The notes: a model not told the origin generated them from the sequence alone. Shown: positions 37,419 to 52,139, numbered from the stretch's first letter. The stretch: 64,000 bases of DNA from Chionis minor (GCA_013398295.1 VZSF01001902.1:87146-151145), one strand, 5' to 3'. Program-made: numbers and translations.

Positions 37419-40400
37419 AAGTCAAGTCTCCAGCTTCTGGGGGAAGACAGAGTGAACCCAACGTGTCACAGAGAGATCTCGTAGTTTAGGGGTACAAAAA
37501 GCAGCTGCCAGTGATGAAGATTGCTTCTCTTCTGTCCCAATCAAAGCACATGTGAAAATGGAGAAAGGGAAATAAATCAAACTCTTTTTTTGCCACTCTT
37601 CAGCAGGATGAGGCATTCAACCTTTAAGCTGTGCACTTAAAGATTTAAGCAATCCTTAAATATCCATAGCAAATAGACTCAACTGATTTGGTCTTCTTAA
37701 ATTAAAGAGTAGAAATTGGATAATATGAATGTTACAGTTTTACTGACAAGGTAATTAGCCTTTCTTTTATTCTTTGGATCCCCATCCAAAACCGTTAGCT
37801 CTTTTAGATTCCAGGAACGGAACAGTGCTGGCCATAAGTCAAAATATGACACTATTAATAGATTTATGGACAAAGAAATTATGTCACTTTTGTGAAATAA
37901 TAGAAATCAAAATAATATGGCATCACGTAATAATAACTTTTATATTGACTTAATTGTACAGTTAATTTCCAGAAAATGAGGTATGTCTTTGTTTCAGAAA
38001 TGAAGTCTAGGCAAATCATATGGAAGACGTAAATATAATGAAATGAGAATAGGGAGTTTTTGTACATTTCTAACCAATCCTGTAATATTAAAATAACTTG
38101 TTTCAGATAATGGGGCTTTTTTATAGATCGATATACTGTATTATTTTGCCTGGAATAAATGTAGTGCCATGGTAGTTTCTAGAAAAACAGAACAAGGTGA
38201 CCCTTAATAATAGGCAAAAGCACTGATAAGACTGGAAAGGATTTTAAAATTAAACATTACCCATTTTGCACACACAAACAGAATCACACATAAATGGGAA
38301 ATTCTGGTATCCGTATCTCAGATCTATTGGGACATCTTTGCTAATTTTCCGCTACAAGCCTCTTTAGGGTAAGCGAGGTTTTTGGGAATGCCAAACTGAA
38401 ACCAAAAGGTAATTATGCATGGATGTTCTGTTGTCGCTTGAATTACATTATCTGTAAGTGGGGTTATATCAGAAAAAAATTATGTTGTGGTGCATCAGTA
38501 GTTCCCATCAGTATTGGGCTCCATAGAAAAAGTAAGCAAAACCAAACAAGAGCAAAAGAAGCTTACGGTTCCTGCTGAAAGATGCTTGCAGTCTTTTCTG
38601 ACAAATTACATGGTAGGGGGAGAACTATATAATCAAATAGATAATGAAAAGGAAAAGAAAAAATGTTCTAAATCCATCTGATAACAGCTACTCTTTTTTT
38701 TTTTTCCTGTGCATCCTAGGAGAGGGTCTCAAGCAGAAAGTACAGTTTTATACATTTGTTTTGAATGTTCCCTTCCAGAAGTAGACAAGTGACCTTCTCA
38801 TGGAGAACAAGAGGTGGTATAATGCAAAAAGAAGGCGAACAGATGAAATAAACCTAACCCTTATAGCTAGAAGAGGATGCCTAGAAGATGACAGCGTGTA
38901 GCAGAGGCAAATTCAGCCCCATGCTTAAGTGGGTCTGTACAGCCACAGTCTCGTTTCACGATGTGCAGCGTTCTGTAGGGTGCCATCAGAAGGAGTGGTG
39001 TGGGGAAAGAGGGGATGCACTGACACAGACACTGTTGTTGCCTGTCTGAGAAAGAAAAAGGTAACATCGACGAGTTCAGCAGTTGTATGAAATTGCCTTA
39101 GACTGTGCCGATTTTAAAGAGTGGTTTTGAGGCAGGCATGCTGAGATGCATGCTAGAGACACAAATCAGTAGTGAAAAGGTTGACTTCTAAGTCACTTTC
39201 ATAAATATTAACGGTTAGAGGAAGTCTAGGAAATTCAAAAAAAAAGGTCTGAAACATATCTGAACAAGCTGGGTTTTTCTTTAGTTGGTAGTTGAAGTAA
39301 AATGATGAAGATGCTGCTAAAACAGACAATTGAGAACTTTATAAATAATTGACATTTTCTTCCACATATGCCCTGCAATATTTCAGAACTCAATATTGTT
39401 AGTATTAGTATGCGGTCATAGATTTTGAACCTTTGGGCAGCTATACAAATTTTCTGAGTGCTCCTTCCAGCTATATTCTCTGTGGTTCTAGGTACAGCCT
39501 GAAACGATAGCTGTAAGTGAAGTAGTCTGGCTGCTGTTTGCCTTACCAGTGTTCGGCAGTCCTTAAAATTGACCGGTATGGTTGATTAGAGTCTGGCTTA
39601 CTGGTGTGAGAAGGATGTGTCTATATCACTGAAGCAGACTCGTATTTCTAGTGAAGTCAAAATTGCTGTATCAGTTGGCATGAATTTAAAAAAAAAACTT
39701 CACTGTGCAGTGTAGCCCACTTTATCTTAAGTTGAATAGACTGTAGGTGTCCATGCTGTACACATGACCTCTATTTTGCTGTTTTCTATTGTTGACAAAT
39801 AACTGTCTCTTTAGCTTCTGTAATTACCTTCTGTACTGGCAGCTTGTCCAGCTGTTTATTGAATTGCCAGATTTGGCAACCTGGCATTGCCCAAAAGGAT
39901 AGATAGCTGCAATAGGTATTTTAGTGGTATACTGGATTCAGAGAGCTAGGGCATCTGCTGAGGTTTGTGATCTGACACCTTTCTTTACATAATGACTGTG
40001 TGTGAAGAAATCACTTTTCCTACAGCCTTACTGAAAAGTGACCGTGTGGAGATTTGGCAGCCTGAAAAGTGCTGATATTGTCTGTTAGAATTAATGGCCC
40101 TTTTCAGCTGTGGTGAACAGAGTTGGTAATCTGGAATCCAAAAGCTACATATATCAGATTTCCAAAATGCTAATCTATAACAATTTTTTTGTCATTCTAA
40201 AAGTCATCTTTGACTATCTGCAATGAGGTAAAAAATTTGACTGTCTAGAATGGTAAGGGTATTTTTCAAGCATTCTTTAAAATTAAAAATTAATTTCTTC
40301 AGCTCCCCAAAATTAAGCTGAAATGTTTTCACAAGAAGCAGATTGGTCAAACAAGATGCTGTCAACTGGTTAAGTTCTTGAAGCAGCTTTTTTTGGACCA

Positions 40401-43400
40401 AGTAGGTGAAAGGCTCCTTGAAATGTTGCAGAGTAATACAATGGTATGTTTTCAGGAAGAAAGTTTGGTTAAACTGTTAAGCACCATGGCATTTACGTAA
40501 CATCTTCACAAAGAGAAAATCAGAGATGTACATTTGTATTACAACATTAAACTTTGATACTGGATCTTGTTTTTAAAAAGGAGATGGGGATTACCTTCAA
40601 GGGAAAAAATTGGATTAGAAACCAGAAAACTTAGATTAGGAAACAAAAAAACCCACAGAGCACCTTAGCTATAATTATTAGAGCTAGAAGTACCAGTACA
40701 ATGCCTTCGAATAACTGTTAAGGGCTACTTAAGGTAGCAGGAACCCACGTGCTTGTGCTGAGGCTGGCTCAGTGCTGTCTTTCAATATTGGATGTCGTGA
40801 TCTCTTGCAGCAAACAAGGCCAGACGAAGGAGACGCCTCGTAGCAGGAGATGCGTCGCACAACTACAAAGGCAGAAGTCACGGAGGACAGCAGTAGCAGC
40901 TTCCCATCACCTCCTTTGCCACTGCTGCTGTCTTCCAAGCCATTCTAGTGCAGTCTAGATCAGGCCAAATACCACTTCCCAAACTTTTCTGGTTGTGAGC
41001 CTTATAGTGCCAGGCCAGGCATTACTGCTGCAGGGGACATATATATGCATATAAACATAGATTTAAGTAAAGGAAAACATTCTTAGGAATCACTGGATAG
41101 AAGCTATGTGCTATGTGCTTTCCCAGAAATGCCTACCAATTTTTCCTGAGGGCTGCTGGGATCTGTGAACAATGAGTCTTCTGGAAGGCTGATGCGTAAT
41201 ACAGCTGGTAGATAAATGGTGTTTTACTGGTGAAATCTTTGCTCTAACAGTCTGCTACACAACCATTACAATGCAGAACTTTACCGCCCAACTAGCAGAA
41301 TGTGTACTGCAGAGTACTCTTCTGAATGAGGAAGAGTGGTAACACCGAGCATCCCTTCAGCGTCCTTGCGCTGACACTAATTCTTGCTCAATCAGGCCCA
41401 GTCTGAAAAGATTATTCTCAACAAAATTTTGTAAGATAGGAACTACGCTGATGATCAGAATTTCAGTGTCCCAAGAAGCTATGCTGAATTTATGTGCAAA
41501 AAATACCATGACATAACATCATAAGTAAGAAAAGAGCTAGCGGAATTAGAATTAACATTGGGTGGCAATGGGGGAGGGGACAAACGGACAGACAGACAAG
41601 ACAAACGAGCGGCAACTTCTGTTTTATCTTCTCAGGATTTCACTTAACTGAAATGAATATGCTGTGTATGTACAGCCCATTCTACGTAAGGATCTCCAGT
41701 CTTTTTTCAATAACTGATTGTGTACCTGAGTCCTATCTCAGTATACAAACTGGAAAACATTGCAGTTTGGGTGACTTTTCATGGCTGGTCCCGCAGCGTG
41801 GAGCACAACACCAGTCCCCTGACATTTTGGACCATGTACTTTTTTTATTTCTTTATCTCTTCAGAGTATTCTTTTGCTGCATGTTCGTTACTTCATTTTC
41901 TGCCTTAATATTCTTTCTTGCTTTTGCTTAGTGATACATATTGGGCAAATCAATTTGTCTGTTCATAAAAATGCCTAGGTTTTTTCTCTGATAGATGAGA
42001 AGTCATTCCAAAGCTGTCAATGTGTGCAGGAAAATTCAATTACTCAGTCCAGCACTGAGACTCAGTCCAGTAGGCGTTCTTTTGCCTGGTGTATCTCCAT
42101 CTCTAAGATCATCTCTCTCTCTTTCCAAATGTTTTCCTCAGCATCTCTATGATCTGCCAACGCGTAACTCATTTAGCCAGTTCACTTGGGTTCTGTTAGA
42201 ATTTATGTAATCCTTCTGCTCTTGTGGGATCTAGTTGTTTTTTGTGTGTTGGACTTTTTTCTTTAGTGCATTTTTTCGTTCTGTCTTTCATGAGCTTAAT
42301 GTAGATAATACTGCTTCAGGTGTTCATTCTTGTGATAAACTTGATCCTCTATGAACTTCTTATTTTGGCATAAAAGTATTTATTGGTTTTTTATTTTGTT
42401 ATTTTGTTTTAATCTGTGTGAGTCTCAGTTTTTACGGGTTTCTAGTAGTTTGTATACTAGCTACTAACTAAAAATACTTTAAAAATAGAAATAATAACTA
42501 ATTCTTGAAAAATTTGTTTGAAATAGTCGTTTCAACTGTGATTTCTGACTGGCAAGACAGAATCAGAATAGCTACTTAATATTACTCATTTACCAGTTTT
42601 AAAGAATTACAGGCAATATTACATATTTTTAAATACTGTAGGAAAGATTTACTCTTCTGCTTTATCTGTGCTGTTTCAGGCTGTTGTTCATAGATTTATG
42701 TTTAATCTCTTGAGTTCCCTCATCTAATCCTGCCACAAATGCTTCCAATAGTGTTGACATAAAACAGAGTTCACCCAAAAGTAATGATCATTCTTTGGTA
42801 GGTTTATCACAGGATCACAGCAACTCAGCTAGGTCAACGTTGACTATCTCCTGGCCCTCTGATAGCTCCCTCAGGACACTCATGCTTTTGGGTGACCTCA
42901 TCATACATAATGAAAATGTTACACTTTGGTATGGTTTCCCTGCTTATAAAGCAGTTAGAATCATTTTCTGGAAATCCGTTTTCTTCCAATGAAGCATGTG
43001 TTTAGACATTTTAAAGAGAAAATTAACTGGTGGAAGTTTTTTTGATAGTTGTAATTTTTTTTTCTATTTCATTTTCTCTGTTTCTCTTTTAAGGTTTTTA
43101 TTTCAAAAGTAATGACTGATATGTGGGATCATGGTGTTTCAAGTTAGAGTTCAGTTTCTTCATAAACTCTTAGTTTGTTGTGATTTTTTAAAAATATCTT
43201 TCATATCCATTTAACTGAGATGCCTGCTATCAATTCAGATATTCATGATTTAAAATTTGGTAGATATAATGAATGAAAGTAAAGTCATTGTTAGGGATGA
43301 GCTCTTTCTTTTACTTCTAATACTACTGGACAAACTTAAGTGCTACAAAGCATGATGCTATTTAAAAGCAAATACTTAATTTTGTGTGGTACAAACCAAC

Positions 43401-45989
43401 TTTTTGACATGTAAATAAGATAGAAATTTTGAAGAGAGCAGGGGTTTCTTGGAGGGGTTTTTTTCCCTCCTATGACATTTCCTTTATGTCCTTAATGGGT
43501 TCTTTGAATTGTCTTTTCATTAGAAATGCCATAATCCTTTAATTGCATTTTTGAGCTGATGAGCTATGCTTTTCCCTGGAAGGTTTTCTACAGAACAGCA
43601 GGCCAGCATTGTGATATATGCTAACATTACATTATATATTCAAGGCTTATATTTCAAATTCTTTTTAAGAGTTTGTTTCCATCAGTCCAGAATTACATAC
43701 TTTCATCGGAAAGATAAAGGTAATTATGATGTCATCAAATCTAGCTGCTTCCAGGTTCTTGTTTGCATGTGTGATAGTTATAATGAATAGAAAGTAATCT
43801 CCTGCCTAAATACTATCCAGTTATATCTCAGATATGAAAGTGTGAGATATAATAATGTCTTAGTCATCACTATGCACTAATGGCAGTAATATATTCAGTA
43901 TGCCATATAAAGGATTTTTTATGAAGTGTTGGCAGTATAATACTGAGTCTAATCCACAAAGTGTGAATCCTCTTACAGAGTTATGAGTTGCATCTGTACA
44001 ACCAGTTTTATCACATGGCTCTAACAAATAATTGTTTCCTCCTGGTTTCTTTGCTGACATACTTTTAAAAATAACATACAGCCTTAGGCAAACCTTTTGT
44101 ATCTTTAGAATTGATAAAATATCCATAAAGATGTTGGAAACAAGCCGTAGTTCTGTAAAAGTGCTGTTGACTGGAGTTACTTGTTTCCTTGGCTGAAGGG
44201 TGAAGATCCTAAAGAAGTGGTGGTCATGCAGTTTGCTTTCACTTCCCTCATCTCAGAATATCACAACCATCATAGCTCTACTTTATCCAAAAAAATTGAG
44301 TATTTAGTTTCAACTTCGTATCTGTATTGCCCTTAAAAACATGAAGGAGAAATACAATTTACAGAACTGGGAAAATAAAAGCTAAGGCTTCACATCGCTG
44401 AGAAGCATGGAAATAATTTTATGGTTGCCCTATAGATCTATAAATTGTAATGGTCTTCAGTCAATTTAGAGAGTATATCACATTTAAGCTTAAACAGGGC
44501 TACAAATTTTGCTGGTCACCTTTACCTAAAAAAAGAGGTAATAATGTGCTAGTGAAACTGTTGGCTTGAGTTTTAGACCAATCGCCTGACTCTTATACAT
44601 GTCAGGCTTGCCCTGCAATTTAAAAAATGTTTGTTGAGCATATATTTCTATATCTTCAGTAAGTCTCAGTATCTCCATTTTTTACTGTAGCATGCTGCAG
44701 CCATGTACAATGCTGATGTGTAATTCATCATGTGTCAGCATTCAGCAGCTTATTTTTTGTAAATCCACCTGTGTTCTGATGTCAAATACTATTTAGCACT
44801 GTCTAAGATGCTGAATAATAATAAAGAACTGATTTTTCAGCTGGAGGTATGCTTAAAATGGTCTGAAAACTTGAATGTGGTTTTGTATTAAATATAGATG
44901 TACAGAAATCATAAATACAAAATTGAATATTATGTGAAAGTGAAGTACATCTGGAGCATATAGAGAAACGTGTTTTCTTCTATCTGTTACGTTATTACAG
45001 GTTCTGTACATGCTTTGACATGGATCATTAGTTATGAGAGAAAAATGCTGATACCTTGCTTGGTTTGAGGAGCAAATGAAACGCTGCAATACAGTCTGTT
45101 GTTTTTATGGATCAGGACTACAGGTTGTCATACATGGAATTTTTGCAGCTTAATGCTGAAGTTTAGTCTTCACTTTTAAGTTCTCAGGAACTTTTATCTC
45201 AGTATTTAAAAAAAAAACCAATCACAATCAGATTTCTGTTTGCGGAGGAAAGGAAAATCTTCATAAGAATGGCTTTTAAGTCAGTATAAAGCTGGTGCAA
45301 TAATCCACCAGAAAAAAATACCCTTCCGTTTTGCTCTTTTTCTGGTTCCAGAGGTATCCAAACCTATCCTGTGTGCCATATTAGAAAACTGTTTAGTCTT
45401 GCAAGAAATTTTTCCTTCAAAATTCAAGGGTCTTCTATCCCTTCCTTGCATAGTCCAGTAAGAAGTATATTGCAGCATCAGCCTTCCCTGAATTTGAGGA
45501 GATTCTCGTCCCACCAGTACTTCTCTAAGCAGGCTTCCTAAATGAACTAGTAAGTCCAACTGTCTTAACCAAACAAACTAGTTTCATTGGCAAGATAAGA
45601 TTTGTAAGTCATCGAGTGGGTGACTCTGTTTCATTAGTTCATCCAAGAAAGCAACTGGGGAACTGAACCCAGATTTGAAATACAGACAACTAATTTGCTA
45701 CTTCGGAGTCCAGCGAGTCTGTTGAGACTGAAGCCTATCAAACTCCACTATTGATTCAGCGTAAATGAGTAATGATATTCTCATGTATGGATTTTTATAT
45801 ACTGTCCTAGAAAAAATGATTTGGTTTTGTTGTTTCTTTAATAATCATATTACACTAAATTGTGTGTGGTTTTCTTGAAGCAACTTTTACTTGTATACTT
45901 CCCATAGCTTCTTGTTTTGTTACCAAAGTCAGTTTCACATCATCCCCCAGACAACTGAATTGTTCTACATGAGAAGCTAACAAGGATTT

Positions 45990-46014
45990 AAAAAAAAAAA
46001 AAAAAAAAAAAAAA
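45990..46014. repeat. A25 homopolymer run
   Basis: Twenty-five consecutive A residues. I recognise no retrocopy upstream of it. It could be a simple homopolymer or the tail of an unrecognised retroposed sequence. Confidence 0.9.
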
Positions 46015-49000
46015 GAAAGGTCCAGATTTTTGAGGTGAGGTGATAAGGGTTTCCTCCATAGGAACCCAATCTATAGCCCAGCTTATCCACAGTGAACTGA
46101 GGCCCTGTCTGTCTGTCCTTAAAGTCTTACCTCTTCTGAAGAGTTACCCAGTACCAATTCTTACTCCAGAAGGAAGAGCTGGAAAGAAAAACAGGGTGAG
46201 GAGTGGGCTAAGAAGAAAAATAAAAAGGAGAAAGCAAAATAAAATAAATAAGGACAATTGAAACTTGCTAAACTTAGGAGAGACAGCAGATTTTTTCAGC
46301 TAAACTTAGCACAAGTTCTGAATTTTAAATTTGGCATTCACATACTGAGGTGTTGGGTGTGTCAGAAATGAGAGAGGCAGAAAGACCTTCCTGGAAATGA
46401 TGCATGGGAGAAGTCAGACTCCATCTTATGTTTGCTCCATTAGTCCCTCTTTTTGTATTAGTTACACTATTCAGAAATACATTTATATTTTTTAAAAAAA
46501 AGTGTTTAAATAAACTGCAGATTATTTGCTTTATTTAGTAACCTTTAAGAATATTGCTAAACTCATTACAAAGTCTTTGTTGGAAACAAATGCACTATTT
46601 TATGTACTGCCTGCCTTCAAAAGCAAACTTCATAAAAATACAAGATACACAAAAACATTGCAAGCATCTAAGCAAATATGAATCCTGCTGCTAAAGTCTG
46701 ATTGCTTGATATCCTTGCTTCACACTCACTTTATGAAAAGGTTGAAATCACTTAAATGCTGGAACTGATGAACCTATACATAAATGATTAGGAATGCTCT
46801 GCTAATAATTTCCAATGGAACTCATCACTGAGTTTCCTTATGAGCGCATCACTCTCCACTTTGAATGCTACTTAGACTTGTAAAAACCTTTTATTGAACA
46901 ATCCGTTTATTCTTGAAAATAAATTTTCCAAGTCAATTCTGTTAATATTGTCACAGATTGGGTTTTTCATTGTGGATTGTATCAGCCTCTGCAGTGATTG
47001 CCTGTTGTGTTGGCAGAAAGATGCATTTTGACCATTACTGTCTGCCAGTGACAATTTTTCCCTTAATTTAGGAATTCCTACTTCTTATGAAGGCCAGCTG
47101 GAAGCAGCTAAGGCATTACAGCACCTTCCTCAGCTGTTGGCCTTGGGAATATGTATTCTCTCCAGAATATATATCTTTGGCAGGGAACAGAAAGAAGGAA
47201 TCTTGGGTAACGGGTGTGCATGCCAAGTGTAAGGATTGTTATACTTAACGCCTAGGTTTCTGTCCTTGAAATTGTGTCTAAAAGAAGTTCAAAAGTAGGA
47301 CAAAATTCAAACAGGGTTGGTAGATTTCATTTGAAAAGAAAGAAAAACCTTTTAAAAAAATAGCTGTTAAATATATTTATCCAGGATTTTTTTTTTTAAT
47401 CTTTAACAGGAATGTTTTACATGTCTTGCTGCTTGAACGGTTTTGCAGTACCTTTAGGACTGTGTCCAAAATGCACAGATTAACAGCCACATAAAAAAAC
47501 CTCTGGCTGCGTATTAGAACATTTAGTCTAAACCTACAAACACAGTTGTCCTACGGGAATTTTTGTTAATCAGCTACATGGCCTTAAAGTGTAGGTCATC
47601 TGAACAGTTAGAAGTAAAATATAATTAACCACCGCAAAAAATAAAACGTGTGCAAGACTGACACTCGGGAGGTGGAGGAGGTGGGAAGAAGAGCTATAGA
47701 AAAGTATTCGTCATTCACTAGTAATAAAAACTATGTGTTGAAATTAATCTGAGATCTGCTGATTTGATGCAAGTTTTACAGAGTGGTTTGGAGTGGGCAT
47801 TTTCTGTAAATTTTATATACATAAACTTTCTATTATTATACGTATTTGTATATAAAATCAGGGAAAATACAAGCAGTTTTGACAGGTAGATTACTTTCTG
47901 AATAAATTCACTGCTTAATATGTAAAATGAAACTATTTTTTTGTTTCCTGTAAGTTGAAAGTTTTGTTACACTTTTAAACATGGAAACTCTAGAAGTATA
48001 CAGAAGTTATGCAGCTTTAGCTACGTACCACAACTGCGACCTAAAATGTGGCACCTGCACAGCCAGTGAGAGGTATTTGCCTCAGGTTGAATATTTTCAG
48101 TGAGAAAAATCCGGGAGGTGAAGCAGGCTTAGGAGACAGGTTTGGAAGAGTCTGCTTCAGCTAGAATGTACACGTGCATATGCAGTAAAATGAGTACGAA
48201 AATGAGGGTCATAGCTCTTGCTCCGAGTGGCCTCTAGGGGGTTTGCAGAAGTTGAGGTGTCTCCTAGTGAAACCGGACCAAGTCCATAAGTTTGCAGAGT
48301 GAAAAAGATACCATGGATGCCTTTTAACCTCCAGTTTCAGTGGCTACTCTCAATTATATCAGCAGTTGCATGGTGTGCATACAGGACAAATTGAGAGTTA
48401 AGACCACTTCATGGACACAAACAGAAATCTCAGTGTTTTCTGTGTAGCTAGCAAATGCACTGATAAAGGCCATACCTGAAGTGTGTTTTCCCCTAATTTT
48501 ACACAAATATGATGGGTTGTTTCTGTTCAAGTGCTTTGAAAAATAACTAAAGATAGTTCTTTTGCCTTGTGTGGATCTGCTCCATGTGTAAATTTTGCTA
48601 AAAAATGCTCTACTTCATACTACTTTGAATGTGAGATAATACAGATAATGGTAAAGTGTAAAAACTATTTTTTTCTGGCTTCCAATCAGTAGAATTATTA
48701 ATTCTGAAGTCAGGCACCACTGCTGCTGCTGATGTGTGAACAGGGGAGAGCAAAACTTGACTATCTGATCACTGGTTGATTTTAAAACAGTAGTGGTCTG
48801 GAAAAAACTCTTTACTTGTTAACTGATCAGGCTGGCTTTGAAAGTTTTGGATTGTAAATCAGTGTGGTGGCCCTGCCTCTTCACAGGTTTCTGCAAACAT
48901 CATTCAAGACTTTATAAAAAGTTCTCAGTTTTATAAAATAAGAAAAAATGCAAAGTTAAAAATTAGTACATTTCTGTGAAGATAAAAGGCAAATTTCTTA

Positions 49001-49801
49001 TTTTATTTCCTGCTTTGCCAAATACTTCCTTTGTGAACTGAGATGTTTTATTTTAGCAGCCTTTAGTGTCAGTTTCTTCCTCTAAAGTTGGAATGTTAAT
49101 AAGTAGGTCATGCAAGACTAAAATTAATTGTTTGCAAGTTATATACATCTTTGGATAGAAAACAATATTGTAATGCTTCATAACGCTCTTTGAAGTAGCT
49201 CACAAAGGCCAGTAGCAGCTCAGTCATTAAAGGGATGCTAAATCACCAATTAAGATTTTAATGCCAAAATCTTTCTGAATTCTGCGTAGAAACTCGGGGC
49301 CTAAGCACTCATTAAGCAAGAGAGAGATCGATCTGTCTGCTTGTTGCGTATTGTCTCCGTTGCAGTCACGAGAAGCTTTCAGGCCAAGGCTCATTTCATA
49401 GAGAGATGTGATGGCTGCCAGAGTGCTCTCCACAAAGGCGCCTACATACATGAATTGCTACACGTTATGAATTAGCAGATAAACCATTGGAGCCAAATTT
49501 GTCCGCAGAAGTCCAGAGCTTTCATATCCCATTCTCCCTTCCAGTGCTCCAGATGGCTAGGTTGCACCTACTCATTTTAGGAAGACCAAAGGTTAAGTGC
49601 AGATCAGTTATTTTTAGGAGCTCTTGTGCACCAGATCTACCTGTCTGTCCTGTGCACCTTCTCTGTATCTGATAAAAGAAGATACACACATACTACAAGC
49701 CCACACATACTCTAGCTTTGGTTAATAAACATGCAAGTGCTTTACTGAAGGGAAAAAAATACAATACTGTGTGCAGAAGTACTCTAAATTAAGATCGTTG
49801 T

Positions 49802-49821
49802 GATAATCTTTAAAGATTATC
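49802..49821. repeat. 20-bp perfect palindrome
   Basis: GATAATCTTTAAAGATTATC is its own reverse complement. It is followed by a pyrimidine-rich stretch with repeated TTATCTTCAT and ACCTTC words up to about 49880. Function unknown. Confidence 0.9.
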
Positions 49822-51961
49822 TTCATCTACTACCTTCCTCTTATTATCTTCATTATATTACCTTCATCTTTTCCTCATTCTCAGGTTTTGGGGGTTTTTG
49901 TGTTATTGTTTTGTTGTTTGTTTTTTTTTTAATTTTGCTACCCCATTGTCTCATTTGCTATTCCATTAAAATATTCCAAAGATAAACCTCTCTGAAATTA
50001 TGGAGAGAGGAGTCCAAGAACTGGCTGGAATTTTGGCAAGACTGATGTTCTGGCTGCTGTTGGTGATTAAATTTGGCTATTTACATGTGCAAGTATACAT
50101 GTTTACCATGTGCATAATGTTGCCATTATACGAAGCCAGGTTACTTTTAGCTGCACAGGGAGAAGGCATAGAATTCAGGAAAAGGAAGCTTTTCTCAGGC
50201 AATTAAAAAACAGTATCCAAAAGCCAAAGTTCATGACAGACTTCTACTTCAAAAAGACTTCAGTACTAGTTGGGTTCCCTCCTGTAAATAGCACGTTGGT
50301 TCGTATGTTACTCTGTGGTTGCTATTGAATAGAGTATTATGTATTCATAATTTAATGTCTGCATGCCTTGGCTCATGCAGGTTGCATCTGATAAACTTTG
50401 CAAGAAATCGTGGTTCTTTCTTGACTTTATGGAGTTACTCATGATATACATCACTGAGAACAGAAGCAAAATCAAGTCCACTTGCTGCCTCTGTTGAATG
50501 GCAGTGTTTGATTTCATGTGGTTACAAGTTGAAGTGTGCTTTGGACCTTGTTCAGTCTCTTGTGAAAACACCCTTCAAGTCTATACCTTAGTCTCTTGTA
50601 CCTCTCTTGGAGTCCCATTAGTCCAAAAGACATGAGGCTCAACCTCTGTTGATTTACATACTTGGGTGCAAATCCTCTATTTCCCATTTGGCATGTGTAA
50701 ATCTTTCCTCCGAGTAATGGTGTTTAAAATGTGACTTGAAGGCACATAGATAACAAAACTAAAGGGTAAAAACCCCAGTAATGTTTCCTACACTCAAAAT
50801 TTATTCTTGCTTTGCAGAAACTATACTTCTCCATCTTCATCTTGAGACAGGATGGTTGGGAAACCTCTTTTGTTACAGCACCCTCTCCTTGTGTTTCTCT
50901 CTCATTTCACTATTTTTTCAGCTGCTTCTTGAAGCCTCCCAAGCAAATGTGTTGTAGAACAAAAATATTTTCAGGATTATGTGGATGGTACTGGCATAAA
51001 TTTTCAGCCACTGCTCATATCGTTCATTGCAAGAAATCGATTAATATTTGAATATGCCCCCTATAGTAATTTTTCACCAAATTTAATGAAATTTGTGGGT
51101 ACTTGGGAGAAGGTTATTAGCAGGTAAGAGCAAATTGCAATATATACTTTTTGAATGAATTTGTAGATAAAGCAATAGAGCCTATGTCAACAGACACAAA
51201 AGTAATTCATGCCTTGTGAAATTTTATTCACCAAAAGGCAAAAAAGGGGAAAGGATGTATTTTGTTTGTTTGGAATAGGTTTTGCATGCATCTGTAAAGC
51301 ACTGCCCAAGTTTTCATTCTGATATATTACTGTAATAGAAGTAGAATATTACTGTTGTTACAGTGGTCAGCTGTTTTATTTTCTGACCTCATTCTCTGTG
51401 GCAATGAGTTGTTGATTTGCCTGGCCTTAATGTTGATTAAAGGGCAGGCAGCATGTCTCACGGTGTGTGTTTCATTTGTGGGACACATGTGAAAACACGA
51501 AGATGTGATGCAAAGACAAGAAGCGCTCTGCTCAGTAGAAAGAGCATTTTTGCACTGCCAGGAGTAATGCCTTAATTAAAAATGCTTCTCTCCGTCAGTG
51601 TCTGAGAGAATTTTCTTTTGTTCCATCACCCTCGCCTCTAATAAGAGCAAATTTGGATACAAATACAGGAGAACAGCACCTGCTCCCTTCAGGCACGTTG
51701 CTACGTTTACGTTTCATCACAGGCTCTACAAAATGAACCTTGACAGCAACAGGGTGCTGGAATCAGTCCTTCAGTAAATACTGCTAGCTTATTTGTGCCT
51801 TTTCAATTGATTTTCATTTAGCTAGTGGAATGGAAGGCAGAAATCTTGGAATGCTGACTGCTGAAGGAGCAGCTACTGACTTCACCTGGACTGGCATGTC
51901 ACCTTCAAGTTTACAGGCAAAAATACTGTCCCAATGAATGTGTGTCTTCTGTGTGTTCCAG

Positions 51962-52139
51962 TGCTCTGTAACCTGTGGCAAAGGGATGCAGTCCCGAGTC
52001 ATCCAGTGCATGCACAAGATCACGGGAAGGCATGGCAATGAATGCTTTTCCTCAGAAAAGCCTGCAGCCTACAGACCCTGTCACCTCCACCCCTGCAACG
52101 AGAAAATTAACGTTAACACCATAACGTCACCCAGGTTAG
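51962..52139 (+). CDS. ADAMTS19: ADAMTS19 exon: TSR5 and linker
   Basis: 178-nt exon, phase 0 in, one base carried over. It encodes the body of TSR5, with an intact O-fucose sequon CSVTCGKG, the [20 protein letters not shown] segment and closing CHLHPCN. A short linker, [13 protein letters not shown], then leads into the PLAC domain. The acceptor TGTGTTCCAG and donor GTAAGC are both strong. Confidence 0.96.

Larger units (their letters stand above)
33549..51961 (+). other. ADAMTS19: Long intron, 18413 bp
   Basis: Largest intron in the window, with GTGAGG at the donor and GTGTTCCAG at the acceptor. It contains a CR1 fragment at its 5' end, a (TG)n(CG)n tract at 37372-37407 followed by G8, and a (GACA)n patch near 41583-41600. 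It also has an A25 run at 45990-46014, an unexplained antisense frame at 49227-49451 and a 20-bp palindrome at 49802-49821. I scanned it for further exons, RNA genes and other mobile elements and recognised none. Confidence 0.85.
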
